A DNA stretch of 10,551 bases, taken from NCBI GenBank assembly GCA_016930895.1, contig JAFGFV010000188.1, positions 1-10,551 on the forward strand, read 5' to 3'. How positions within the stretch are numbered: the stretch's first letter is position 1; each line of letters begins with the position of its first letter. Origin of the DNA: Spirochaetales bacterium (GTDB lineage Bacteria; Spirochaetota; Spirochaetia; SZUA-6; DRHE01). A model generated the notes under the pieces. It was not told the origin of the DNA and ran no database searches. It worked only from the letters and a program-made list of their open reading frames with translations. Below, one piece after another: positions 1-7,264 of this stretch. The position numbers were made by a program, and so were the translations under genes.

Positions 1-1164
1 ATTCCCGTTGTCCGACGGCTCTTCGGAGGTGCCCGCGCACTCAGGGCACAGGCCACGCTGGAACTTGATCCCGAAGTGCAGGCGGTGGTACTGCTCCGGG
101 GACAGCCAGCGGCCCGAATCGTCCCGGATTCTGTGGCAGCGGCTGCAGAGCACTTCCGAGCGCGCGGCGCCGGCCCCCTGGCCGGGCTTCTTGGGCCTTC
201 GGCCGGTCAGGTCGCTGGCGAGACACAGGATCACCTTCTTCGTGCCAAAGGTCACGATCTCCGGGGCGACCTCGATCCGGATTCTGTTCCCATCCTGGCA
301 CACGGCCGAGAACTCGCGCGGCCAGGCCAAGACGGGGCGGGCAGTGTCCGCCAGCAGGCGGGCCGCCTGCACGAGGTCCTCGAAGGCCGCGAGCCGCGAT
401 TCGTAATACGGGACGCCGACCAGCTCCCGCATGCTCCAGCCGAACAGCTCCTCCGTCCTTCGGTTCCCCCAGACAAACTTGCCCCACAGGTCGAAGTAGA
501 ACACGGCAGCCGGGAAGCTCTGGAACATCTCCCGGAAGCGGTGCTCGAGGTCTCCCACGACTTCGCTTTCCAGGAGGTCCTGGTCATGCTCTAAAGCGAG
601 GCGCTCGTGGGCCCGGGTGAGCTGGTCGACCACGTCGCCGATGGTGCGCAGGGAGCTGCCGTGACCGCCGGTAGTCTCAGCGCCGTCGGCTCCGACGCTG
701 CGGGACGCCAAGTCGCGCTTCTTGCGCTCGATGAAACGCAGCGCGGCTTCGAAGTTCTTGTAGAACCGGAACTGGTCGAACCTTCCGGCGAGCATGGCCA
801 TGGTGTTGCGCACCGCTCGACGCATGGGATCGGAGGCCACGAGGCAGATCACCAGGTCGCCGCGGTCCAGGACGTGCGCCCACTCCTTGACCAGCAGGTC
901 CCGGAACTCGTACGACTGCGGCGCAAAGTCGTCGGTGTCGATGAGCAGAAAGACCGTGTCGCAGCTCTCCCGCAGGGTGAGAAACGCCTGCCAGATCTCG
1001 GTGAAGTGCACCCGGGCAACCGGCGCCGGCCAGACGCCCACCATTTTCCAGAGCATGATGTCCTGGTAGACCCAGAGGATCCAGCGCCGGTCCTCCGCCT
1101 TGCGCACGGTCTCGGCGTTGGCCCTCAGGGAGGACACGCTGAGAGGCTCGCCGCCCGTACTCAT
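1..1164 (-). CDS. STAS-like / PAS / Cys4 zinc-ribbon-like signalling protein (partial, C-terminus beyond window edge)
   Basis: The frame is open for 388 codons from ATG 1164 to the left edge, so the C-terminus is missing. Residues about 25-148 resemble a STAS/SpoIIAA-like fold, with alternating hydrophobic strands such as VFLLIDTD (71-78) and VICLVASD (105-112) and an ending of the FYKNFEAALRFIE kind; this assignment is tentative. Residues about 206-320 look like a PAS sensor domain (FREMFQSFPAAVFYFD, NRRTEELFGW). Residues 340-376 carry CSRCHRIRDDSGRW and GLCPEC, the Cys4 segment found at the end of many PAS or receiver signalling proteins, with C340, C343, C373 and C376 as possible zinc ligands. 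No kinase, GGDEF or HTH output is visible. GGGAGG lies about six bases before the ATG, and no other ATG, GTG or TTG start occurs in frame after the upstream stop. It lies 90 bases downstream of the HDOD gene and is probably co-transcribed. The PAS and Cys4 calls are firm; ligand and output are unknown. Confidence 0.85.
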   Translation of the reverse strand, partial: MSTGGEPLSVSSLRANAETVRKAEDRRWILWVYQDIMLWKMVGVWPAPVARVHFTEIWQAFLTLRESCDTVFLLIDTDDFAPQSYEFRDLLVKEWAHVLDRGDLVICLVASDPMRRAVRNTMAMLAGRFDQFRFYKNFEAALRFIERKKRDLASRSVGADGAETTGGHGSSLRTIGDVVDQLTRAHERLALEHDQDLLESEVVGDLEHRFREMFQSFPAAVFYFDLWGKFVWGNRRTEELFGWSMRELVGVPYYESRLAAFEDLVQAARLLADTARPVLAWPREFSAVCQDGNRIRIEVAPEIVTFGTKKVILCLASDLTGRRPKKPGQGAGAARSEVLCSRCHRIRDDSGRWLSPEQYHRLHFGIKFQRGLCPECAGTSEEPSDNGN

Positions 1165-1254
1165 CGGGCCCTCCCGGCTTGCCGGACCTGAAGGGCTGGG
1201 GTCTGTACGCCATGCCAGGGCCGGTATTGCGCCATCCTCGTCGCTCTCATGCCG

Positions 1255-2751
1255 TCAGTACACCCGCAGCTTCATCTGCTGGCGGTTGAACATCCGCTCC
1301 AACCGCTCCTGGAGCTTTTTCAGTTGCTCCTCCGTGTCGATGCCGAACTCGTGGAGCACGGGGGGTTCGATCTGGTCGTAACTCAACAGCCCCCGTTCCA
1401 CATCGCAGATCGCGTCGGCCAGGTACACGCAGGAGACGATGTCCTTGTGAGCCACGCTCGCGGCCAGGGGATCGTGGTGGTAGCGGATCCCCTCGACCAG
1501 CTGCTCCGGAAAGTTCCACTTGCTGGCGATCATGCCCCCCAGGTCCGCGTGGTTGAGGCCGTAGGAGAAGTTCTCGAGCAACCGGGAGGGGATGTCCTTC
1601 TCGGCGCAGAAGCGCTGGATCTTCTCCTGGAGGTCCGGGTGCAGGTCCGTCACGACGATCAGCCCCAGGTCGTGGAGGACCCCTGCGACGAACACGTCGT
1701 CGAGATGGTCGTGCAGGCGCTTGAGGCTTCGGGCCAGGAGAAAGGCGTAGAAGCCGGTCCGGTAGGAGTGGTCCCAGAGCTCCTTCATCTCGCTGAACTT
1801 CTCTCCCATGATCTTCTGGGTGCCGTAGGAGTACAGCAGGTTGCGCAGGCCCCGCGTGCCGATCATCTTGATGGCCTGCAGGATGTTCGATACGCGTCGG
1901 GGGAGCATGAAGTAGGCCGAATTGACCAGCTTGAGCAGGTCGGCGGTCAGCGCCGGGTCCGTGCTGATGGTCCGGGCGACCTCGTTGATGTCGAACTCCG
2001 GGTCAGAAGTCACGGCGAGAAGCGCCACGATGTTCTCGGGAAAATGCGGCAGGGAATCGACGTCCCGGGCAATGGCCTCGGCCAGGGCGCTGATCTTGCG
2101 GAAGTGGACCTGCGACATGGGGATGGTGAGGGACGCGACGGTCTCTCCGCGGCCGGAGCTGATGGAGAAGGCTTCCTCGCTGAGGCCGATGCGGGCCAGG
2201 GACTGGACCAGGATCGGGATCCCCAACCCGGCGCCCTCGGAGGAGTCCAGGGACAGGCTCAGGGTCTCGTAGAAGGAGCTGAAGGCGCGTGCCCGGGTGA
2301 CCCGGTCGAAGATCCGTGCCTGCTCCTTGGGGGTCATCTCCGCGTTGTTGCGCACCCGGATCGTCAGCACGCCGTTGGAGGCGTGGAAGCTCACGTTGAT
2401 ATGCAGTCCGTTCTCACGCAGGCTTTCCGCCAGCTTGGCCTCGTCTTCGGAGAGGAAGTCGTGGAAGCCGGCCATTCCCCGTTCGTAGTCTGTGGCATCC
2501 GTGATCCGGAGCTTGCGCTCGTCAAAGAAGACCCGCTTGAGATTGGCCTTCTGTGCGTTGGCGATCAGCTCCTTGGTGCAGTAGGAAAGGGGTTCCAGGA
2601 TCCGGTCCTGCCCGAGCTCGGACAGGAAGGTCTCGATGATTCTGTCCAGGGCGCCGTGATGGTCCTTGGCGAAAGCCGTGAGGCGGAAAGCGATGGGTGT
2701 CGCGCTCCTGACGGCCTGCTGGAGCTTGCCGTAGTCGATCTTCGCGAGCAT
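1255..2751 (-). CDS. GHKL-type ATPase / HDOD fusion signalling protein
   Basis: Numbered from ATG 2751 the protein has 498 residues. The N-terminal half resembles a histidine-kinase-like (GHKL) ATPase: an N-box ELIANAQKAN at about 61-70 and a glycine-rich lid EGAGLG at about 172-177. The G1 box is degenerate, with RNNAEMT (134-140) where kinases usually have DNGPG. No phospho-accepting HisKA helix is visible. Residues about 215-425 form an HDOD domain (HFPENIVALLAVTSDP, VNSAYF, GVLHDLG with HD at 360-361, IRYHHDP near 421-427). HDOD proteins are c-di-GMP-era signalling or regulatory proteins, usually without proven phosphodiesterase activity. No membrane segment is evident, so it is likely cytoplasmic. 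A GTG start ten codons upstream (2781) is possible, but AGGGA about ten bases before ATG 2751 favours the shorter form. It is followed in the same frame and strand by the PAS gene. Domain calls are strong; the physiological role is unknown. Confidence 0.88.
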   Translation of the reverse strand: MLAKIDYGKLQQAVRSATPIAFRLTAFAKDHHGALDRIIETFLSELGQDRILEPLSYCTKELIANAQKANLKRVFFDERKLRITDATDYERGMAGFHDFLSEDEAKLAESLRENGLHINVSFHASNGVLTIRVRNNAEMTPKEQARIFDRVTRARAFSSFYETLSLSLDSSEGAGLGIPILVQSLARIGLSEEAFSISSGRGETVASLTIPMSQVHFRKISALAEAIARDVDSLPHFPENIVALLAVTSDPEFDINEVARTISTDPALTADLLKLVNSAYFMLPRRVSNILQAIKMIGTRGLRNLLYSYGTQKIMGEKFSEMKELWDHSYRTGFYAFLLARSLKRLHDHLDDVFVAGVLHDLGLIVVTDLHPDLQEKIQRFCAEKDIPSRLLENFSYGLNHADLGGMIASKWNFPEQLVEGIRYHHDPLAASVAHKDIVSCVYLADAICDVERGLLSYDQIEPPVLHEFGIDTEEQLKKLQERLERMFNRQQMKLRVY

Positions 2752-2848
2752 GTCCCGGTGTTCCCTGATCAAAGGTAGCACAGCCGGGCCGCAGTATCAG
2801 CAAATTTCTATGCGCTTTCCCTGGCGCCCGGAGGCGGGCCGGAGCTTG

Positions 2849-2877
2849 TTGACATGCATATCTGGTTTCTCTAGGAT
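2849..2877 (+). promoter_or_regulatory. Predicted sigma70 promoter of the hydantoinase-like gene
   Basis: A perfect TTGACA at 2849-2854 is followed after 17 bases by TAGGAT at 2872-2877 (four of six matches to TATAAT, and a fit to TANNNT). The expected transcription start, about 6-7 bases after the -10 box, falls on or beside the ATG at 2884. The AGGA in the -10 box would be the only Shine-Dalgarno-like sequence, and it would not be in such a transcript. A short inverted repeat (GCCCG-GAGG-CGGGC, 2826-2839) lies just upstream of the -35 box. The rest of the 2752-2883 gap shows no gene. Confidence 0.55.
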
Positions 2878-2883
2878 GCGGCC

Positions 2884-4923
2884 ATGGCTGTATTGCTGGG
2901 GATCGACACGGGCGGTACCTACACGGACGCGGTGCTGTTCGATCCGGAAACGGGAGTGCTCGCATCCGCCAAGGCCCTGACGCGTCGCTACGACCTGACC
3001 ATCGGCATCGAGCAGGCGGTCGAGCGGGTCCTGGAGGGGCAGGCCGGGCTGGAGATCGAGCTGGTGTCCCTGTCCACGACGCTGGCCACCAACGCGGTGG
3101 TCGAGGGGCAGGGGAGCCCCATCTGCCTCCTGCTGATCGGCCACCCGAACGACGCCCTGGAGCAGTGCGGGCTGGGGCGGGCCATCGGCACGGACCCGGT
3201 GGTGTTCGTCCGTGGAGGTCACGACGCCGCCGGGGAGGAAGTCGACGAGCTGGACCTGGGGGCCGCCCGGCAGGCGATCGAGGCGCACGCCGGCCGCGTT
3301 GCCGCCTTCGCCGTGTCGGGGTACTTTTCGGTGCGCAATCCCTCGCACGAGAACCAGGTCAGGGCGCTGGTTCGAGAGCTGAGCGGCCTGCCGGTGACCT
3401 GCGGACACGAGCTTACCGCCAACCTGCACGCCTCGCGCCGCGCCCTGACGGCCGCCCTGAACGCCAGGCTCGTGCCCGTGCTGGAGCGATTGATCGAGGC
3501 CGTTCAGCGCATGATGGCCTCCCGTGGGATCGAGGCGCCCCTCATGGTGGTCAAGGGCGACGGCTCGCTCGTGTCGGCAGGGTTCGCCCTGGAATACCCG
3601 ATCGAGACCATCCTGTCCGGGCCCGCGGCCAGCGTGGTAGGGTCCCTGTACCTCTCCGAGGAGCGCGACGGCTGCGTGGTGGACATGGGCGGCACGACCA
3701 CGGACATCGCCCTGGTGGAGGGGGGCAGGCCGATCCTCAACCGGGAGGGGGCCACCGTGGGCGGCTGGCACACCATGGTGGAGGCGGTCCAGATCTACAC
3801 CTTCGGGCTGGGCGGCGACAGCGAGACACGCGTGAGCGCGGCGGAGGGGCTCTCGGTGGGGCCGCGCCGCCATGTCCCCCTGAGCCTGCTCGGCGCCGAG
3901 CATCCGGCGGTGATCGAGGAGCTGAGGCGGCAGGCGCGGCGACGCAAGCCCGCAGTCAGCGACGCGCAGTTCCTGGTGGTCCAGCGTGGACCCGCGGAGC
4001 ACGGCGGGGGGCTCAGCACCATGCAGCAGGCCATCCTCGCGCGCATTGGCGCCGGGCCCGTGGCCAGGGAGCGCATCTACGACAAGAACGAGTCCGCCTT
4101 TCTGGTGGACCTGGAACTGGGACGCCTGGTGGATCAGGGCTACGTGGCGGTGGCCGGGTTCACCCCGACGGATGCCGCCCACGTGCTGGGGCATCAGAGC
4201 TCCTGGTCCCGGGAGGCGGCCGCGGCGGGGGCCGAGCTGGCCGCGCGGCTGTACCGCGCCGAGCTGCACAGCGGACCGGTCCCCGTCGAGGAGTTCTGCC
4301 GGCGCGTCGAAGCGCAGGTCATCCTGCAGTCGGCCCGATCGGTGGTCGCCGCCACCCTGGCGGAGGCGCACGGGATCGAGCTGGAGGAGTACGAGGTGCT
4401 GCGGCGGATCTTCGTGGACCGGGCCCTGCGTCCGGAGGAGGAACCGGGCGGCCTTTTCGACGTGCGGCTCGCGCTGCGCAGGCCTCTGGTGGCCATCGGC
4501 GCCCCGGTGGGCACCTACTATCCCGGGGTCGCCGACAGCATCCACACACGCCTGTGCATTCCCCCCTACGCGGACGTGGCCAACGCGATCGGGGCAGTCG
4601 TGGGGAGCGTCACCCAGCGCGTCCACGTGCTCGTGTCTCCCCAGGAGGCCGGGGAGGTGTTCCGGGTGCACCTCGAGGAGGGCGTCCAGGATTTCGAGGG
4701 GCTGGAGCAGGCATGCAGCTTCGCGGTGGAGCATGCCCGGCGAGTGGCCTACGAGCGGGCAGAGCGTGCCGGGGCTCTGGACATCCACGTCCAGGCCGAC
4801 CGGAACGATCGCACCGCGATCGCCGGGGGGGACGAGTTCTTCCTGGAGAGTCGAATCGAAGCGGTAGCCGTCGGGCGGCCGCGTCTGGCTCACGGAAACC
4901 CGGACGAGCAAGCCGGGCGCTGA
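2884..4923 (+). CDS. Hydantoinase/oxoprolinase A-type family protein (stand-alone)
   Basis: The 679-residue length is typical of the HyuA/oxoprolinase A family, which uses an ASKHA-type ATP-binding fold in ATP-dependent opening of cyclic amides such as hydantoins or 5-oxoproline. The N-terminal domain has the phosphate-binding GIDTGGTYTD (6-15), then STTLATNAVVEG (64-75) and RNPSHENQ (151-158). The second half of the ATPase core has VVKGDGSLVS (222-231), ILSGPAASVVG (243-253), VVDMGGTTTDIALV (265-278) and GLGGDSETRV (308-317). The C-terminal part has GFTPTDAAHVLGH, then IGAPVGTYYPGVAD and YADVANAIGAVVG, in place of the classic FGGAGP region, so it looks like a divergent subfamily. No HyuB-type subunit is adjacent; the next gene converges with a 10-base gap. 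Substrate cannot be assigned. AAG-poor, GC-rich codon use matches its neighbours. The ATG at 2884 is preceded only by AGGA inside the -10 box, so translation may be leaderless. Confidence 0.9.
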   Translation: MAVLLGIDTGGTYTDAVLFDPETGVLASAKALTRRYDLTIGIEQAVERVLEGQAGLEIELVSLSTTLATNAVVEGQGSPICLLLIGHPNDALEQCGLGRAIGTDPVVFVRGGHDAAGEEVDELDLGAARQAIEAHAGRVAAFAVSGYFSVRNPSHENQVRALVRELSGLPVTCGHELTANLHASRRALTAALNARLVPVLERLIEAVQRMMASRGIEAPLMVVKGDGSLVSAGFALEYPIETILSGPAASVVGSLYLSEERDGCVVDMGGTTTDIALVEGGRPILNREGATVGGWHTMVEAVQIYTFGLGGDSETRVSAAEGLSVGPRRHVPLSLLGAEHPAVIEELRRQARRRKPAVSDAQFLVVQRGPAEHGGGLSTMQQAILARIGAGPVARERIYDKNESAFLVDLELGRLVDQGYVAVAGFTPTDAAHVLGHQSSWSREAAAAGAELAARLYRAELHSGPVPVEEFCRRVEAQVILQSARSVVAATLAEAHGIELEEYEVLRRIFVDRALRPEEEPGGLFDVRLALRRPLVAIGAPVGTYYPGVADSIHTRLCIPPYADVANAIGAVVGSVTQRVHVLVSPQEAGEVFRVHLEEGVQDFEGLEQACSFAVEHARRVAYERAERAGALDIHVQADRNDRTAIAGGDEFFLESRIEAVAVGRPRLAHGNPDEQAGR

Positions 4924-4933
4924 GGGGCGGCCT

Positions 4934-5596
4934 TCAGTCTTCGACGATCAGGTTCCGCAGCTCGTTGGTGTCGTCGGGTTTGCGCGGGAAGCGCTCCTGC
5001 ACGAGCTCCCCGCAGCGGCGCACCGCCTGGCACAGGCCGTCGCCCTGGCTCCGGCGCCGGATTCCCGCCGTCACGATCTTCACCACTTCCTGCCAGGTCT
5101 GCGGGTCCACCTTGGCGTTGATGCCCTCGTCGGCCAGCACCACGGCCCGGCGCTCGAACACGGAGACGTAGATCAGGATCCCGGTCTTGTCCCGGGTGTC
5201 GTTCAGCCGCTGGCGGTAGAAGGAAGTCAGGGCGGCTTCCTGGACCTCCTCGTCGATTTCCCGGGAGGTGATCAACAGGCGCTTGAGCCCGGGCACCCGC
5301 TTGATCAGCTCGTGAAGGAGGAGAAAGGACACGCTGAAGACTGCGGGAAACAGCCAGAGGTCCAGCAGGCCGAATCCCTCCCACGCGCGCCGGACGCCGA
5401 TCCCGGCCGTGGCGCCCCCGGCGATCAGCAGGCCCAGGATGAGCGCCCCGAGCATGGGGGCCATGGGGTAGTGGTAGCTCGCGGACACGACCATGGGCAC
5501 GATTTCTCCGGACGTGGCGCTCTCCACCTCCCGGACGCAGGCCTCCACACGGCTTCGCTCCGCTGCGCTGAGGAACTTTTTCGTCAGGCTTTTCAT
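4934..5596 (-). CDS. TPM-domain membrane protein (COG3762-like)
   Basis: This 220-residue protein begins with a TPM-like segment: LTKKFLSAAERSRVEACVRE, then SATSGEIVPMVVSAS at about 26-40. Two hydrophobic segments follow at about 45-66 and 77-96, consistent with a membrane hairpin. The second part of the TPM-like domain lies after them (EAALTSFYRQRLNDTRDKTGILIYVSVFERRAVVLAD, about 120-156, and DPQTWQEVV, 164-172). The hairpin thus seems inserted within the TPM fold. The product is probably an inner-membrane protein. It is the last gene of the lemA operon, starting 41 bases after the upstream TPM gene, with GAGGT about seven bases before its ATG. TPM proteins next to LemA are common, and roles in envelope stress or photosystem repair have been proposed for relatives; the biochemical role here is not known. 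Confidence 0.85.
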   Translation of the reverse strand: MKSLTKKFLSAAERSRVEACVREVESATSGEIVPMVVSASYHYPMAPMLGALILGLLIAGGATAGIGVRRAWEGFGLLDLWLFPAVFSVSFLLLHELIKRVPGLKRLLITSREIDEEVQEAALTSFYRQRLNDTRDKTGILIYVSVFERRAVVLADEGINAKVDPQTWQEVVKIVTAGIRRRSQGDGLCQAVRRCGELVQERFPRKPDDTNELRNLIVED

Positions 5597-5637
5597 GTCC
5601 GTACCTCGGATTTCCGCGTCCTAGTCTCGACCCGCCG

Positions 5638-6540
5638 CTACCAGCCGCCGGAAGCCCCGCCGCCTCCGAACCCGCCTCCGCCCCCGGAGAAGCCTCCCCC
5701 CGAGAACCCGGAGCCGCCGAACCCCCCGTAGTGCCTGCCCCCGGGTCGGCCCCCGACAAACGGAAACAGCATCGGCAGGAGCAGCCCGGCAACGAAGCCA
5801 CCCGGCAGCATCAACAGCAGCAGAAGCCAGCTGAAGGGCAGGGCGATCAGGGCCACCAGCGGCAGGAGGATCGCCCCCGCCACGGCACTCACGATGCGCT
5901 TGCGGGAGCCGATCGCCGAGAGGATGATCGCCAGGATGAAGAAGGGCACCACCCCGACCCCCCGGCTGCCCCCTTGCTCCTCGGCCCGCGCGGGGCCTTG
6001 ACCCTCGTACTCCCCCCGGACCGCGGCCACGATCGCGTCGGTGCCGCGCAGGAACCCTTCGTCGAAATCCCCCGCCCTGAAGCGCGGGACGATCTCGTAG
6101 TCGATGATCCTGCCGGCCTGCAGGTCCGTCAGGCGCCCCTCCAGCCCGTACCCCACCTCGATGCGGACCTTCCGCTCCTCCTGAGAGACCAGGAGCAGCA
6201 CTCCGTTGTCGTACTCCTCCTGCCCGATTGCCCACGTCTCCGCTACGCGCAGGGCAAAGCCCTCCAGGTCCTCCCCGTCGAGGGATGGGATGGTCAGGAC
6301 CACGAGCTGGGTGGAGTCGCTCTCTTCCAGGGAGCGCATTCGCTCTTCGAGTTGCGCCTTGGCGCTTGCGGAGATCATGCCGGCGTAGTCGTTGACCCGT
6401 CCCTGAAGGCGGGGGACCTCGATCGCCCCGAGGACGGCCACGGGGAGGAACAAGACCAGCGCCGCCGCCGCCAATGCACGCAGCCTCCACGACGTCCGGG
6501 CCGCCCTCCGGGCGGTGCTCTCGCTGAGGACCACTGCCAT
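5638..6540 (-). CDS. TPM-domain protein, YgcG-like, with glycine-rich tail
   Basis: The 300-residue protein has a basic N-terminus and a hydrophobic segment at about 21-39 (signal peptide or anchor). The TPM domain covers about 49-176: VNDYAGMIS (49-57), DSTQLVVLTIPSLDGEDLE, WAIGQEEYDNGVLLLVS (103-119), RKVRIEVGYGLEGRLTD (123-139) and FRAGDFDEGFLRGTDAI. Hydrophobic segments follow at about 197-211 and 218-260, then a Gly/Ser/Phe-rich tail (263-300) ending in GGGGASGGW. This matches the known YgcG/TPM layout: an exported TPM domain, membrane segments and a low-complexity tail. GGAGG lies about five bases before ATG 6540. It sits 23 bases after lemA and 41 bases before the second TPM gene, consistent with a three-gene operon. 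The TPM fold has been linked to phosphatase activity in a plant relative, but that cannot be transferred here. Confidence 0.9.
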   Translation of the reverse strand: MAVVLSESTARRAARTSWRLRALAAAALVLFLPVAVLGAIEVPRLQGRVNDYAGMISASAKAQLEERMRSLEESDSTQLVVLTIPSLDGEDLEGFALRVAETWAIGQEEYDNGVLLLVSQEERKVRIEVGYGLEGRLTDLQAGRIIDYEIVPRFRAGDFDEGFLRGTDAIVAAVRGEYEGQGPARAEEQGGSRGVGVVPFFILAIILSAIGSRKRIVSAVAGAILLPLVALIALPFSWLLLLLMLPGGFVAGLLLPMLFPFVGGRPGGRHYGGFGGSGFSGGGFSGGGGGFGGGGASGGW

Positions 6541-6563
6541 GCGCCCCTCCCGGGCCCCGGCGC

Positions 6564-7160
6564 TCAGAACTGAACCTGCGGGGCTTGCTGCGCGGAGGCC
6601 TCGGCCTCGAAGTAGGCCTTCCGCTCCAGCTTGAGCAGGAGCCGGTTGGTCAGGGAGTAGGGGAAGCGCCGGATCGAGAAATTGAAGGTCTCGACCGCCT
6701 CGTTGTAGCGCTGACGGGCGGTGTTGATGCGGTTCTCCGTCCCTTCCAGCTGGACCTGCAGGTCCCGGAAGGCCTGGGTGGCCTGCAGGGTCGGGTAGTT
6801 CTCTACCACCAGGAGCAGACTCTTGAGGCTGGAGCCGAGGTCACCCTGGGCTTCCGCGAAGCGGGACATGGCCTCCTGGTCGTTCAGCATCTCAGGGGTC
6901 ACTTGGACGGAAGTGGCCCGCGCTCTGGCGGAGACCACGGCGTCGAGGGTCTCCCGCTCGAAGGCGGCCGCGCCCTTGACCGTCTCGACCAGGTTCGGCA
7001 CCAGGTCCGCCCGGCGCTGGAGCGTGGAATTGAGATCCCCCCATTCCTTGAAGACCGCTTCCTCGTAGCCCTGGATCACGTTGTAGCCGCAGCCGGACAG
7101 CGCGAGGGCCACCGCCGCCGCCAGCACGATCATCAGGCTGCGCTTACCCACTCTGCTCAT
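6564..7160 (-). CDS. lemA: LemA family lipoprotein
   Basis: The 198-residue protein opens with a lipoprotein signal: basic MSRVGKR, a hydrophobic core and lipobox LSGC with the lipidated Cys at residue 24. The LemA signature [16 protein letters not shown] follows at about 48-63, then long predicted coiled helices including [24 protein letters not shown] and [16 protein letters not shown] two codons upstream (7166) is possible, but it would overlap the strong Shine-Dalgarno, so ATG 7160 is chosen. It is the first gene of a lemA-TPM-TPM operon, transcribed away from the small gene at 7265. LemA proteins are envelope-associated helical bundles; their precise function is unsettled. The lipobox predicts membrane anchoring on the periplasmic side. 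Confidence 0.93.
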   Translation of the reverse strand: MSRVGKRSLMIVLAAAVALALSGCGYNVIQGYEEAVFKEWGDLNSTLQRRADLVPNLVETVKGAAAFERETLDAVVSARARATSVQVTPEMLNDQEAMSRFAEAQGDLGSSLKSLLLVVENYPTLQATQAFRDLQVQLEGTENRINTARQRYNEAVETFNFSIRRFPYSLTNRLLLKLERKAYFEAEASAQQAPQVQF

Positions 7161-7162
7161 AT

Positions 7163-7170
7163 TCACCTCT
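7163..7170 (-). promoter_or_regulatory. Shine-Dalgarno that decides the lemA start
   Basis: On the minus strand this reads AGAGGTGA, a long match to the 16S anti-Shine-Dalgarno. The GAGG core stands five bases from ATG 7160. The alternative GTG at 7166 lies inside the motif, so it cannot use it. Confidence 0.75.
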
Positions 7171-7193
7171 TTTCACGATCCCCGGTTTCGATC

Positions 7194-7222
7194 AATGTAA
7201 GGGTTGCGGTTCGAGGATTCAA
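7194..7222 (-). promoter_or_regulatory. Predicted sigma70 promoter of the lemA-TPM operon
   Basis: On the minus strand TTGAAT (7222-7217) and TACATT (7199-7194) are separated by 17 bases, each matching its consensus at four of six positions. The predicted transcript would start near 7187, giving a leader of about 27 bases that contains the lemA Shine-Dalgarno. It is the best match in the gap between the divergent genes. Confidence 0.45.
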
Positions 7223-7264
7223 GGGCCGGGCAAAAAAAGAGAACACGGCGGCAGAGGGTAGAGC

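Noticed and set aside
677..1213. A 178-codon minus-strand frame starting upstream of the PAS gene
   Set aside because: It is Arg/Gly/Pro-rich in a shifted frame. The overlapping frame from ATG 1164 encodes recognisable PAS and Cys4 sequences.
1249..2778. A 509-codon plus-strand frame over the HDOD gene
   Set aside because: It is the exact antisense of a gene with unmistakable HDOD and GHKL motifs; the translation is a low-complexity shadow.
2826..2839. Inverted repeat GCCCG-GAGG-CGGGC upstream of the hydantoinase promoter as an operator
   Set aside because: Five-pair GC stems are common by chance at this base composition, and no second copy or known regulator site was seen.
2797..4911. A 704-codon open frame antisense to the hydantoinase-like gene
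   Set aside because: Its translation is rich in His, Gly, Pro and Arg with no domain, as expected opposite a gene with GC-rich third positions. The sense frame has clear family motifs.
4920..4937. Imperfect hairpin (CTGAGG, loop, CCTTCAG) at the convergent gene ends, a possible terminator
   Set aside because: The stem is about six pairs with a bulge and is followed by only TCTTCG, without a U-run. It is too weak to call.
3165..5171. A 668-codon plus-strand frame overlapping the hydantoinase-like gene
   Set aside because: It is a shifted-frame Arg/Gly/Pro-rich shadow that runs past the real stop into the convergent TPM gene.
5640..5750. Short GC-rich repeats at the end of the YgcG-like gene
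   Set aside because: They encode the Gly/Ser/Phe-rich tail that is normal for this family, so no separate repeat element is needed.
7231..7240. A-run in the lemA / small-gene gap as a terminator or slippage site
   Set aside because: No GC-rich stem adjoins it on either strand, and no gene ends there.
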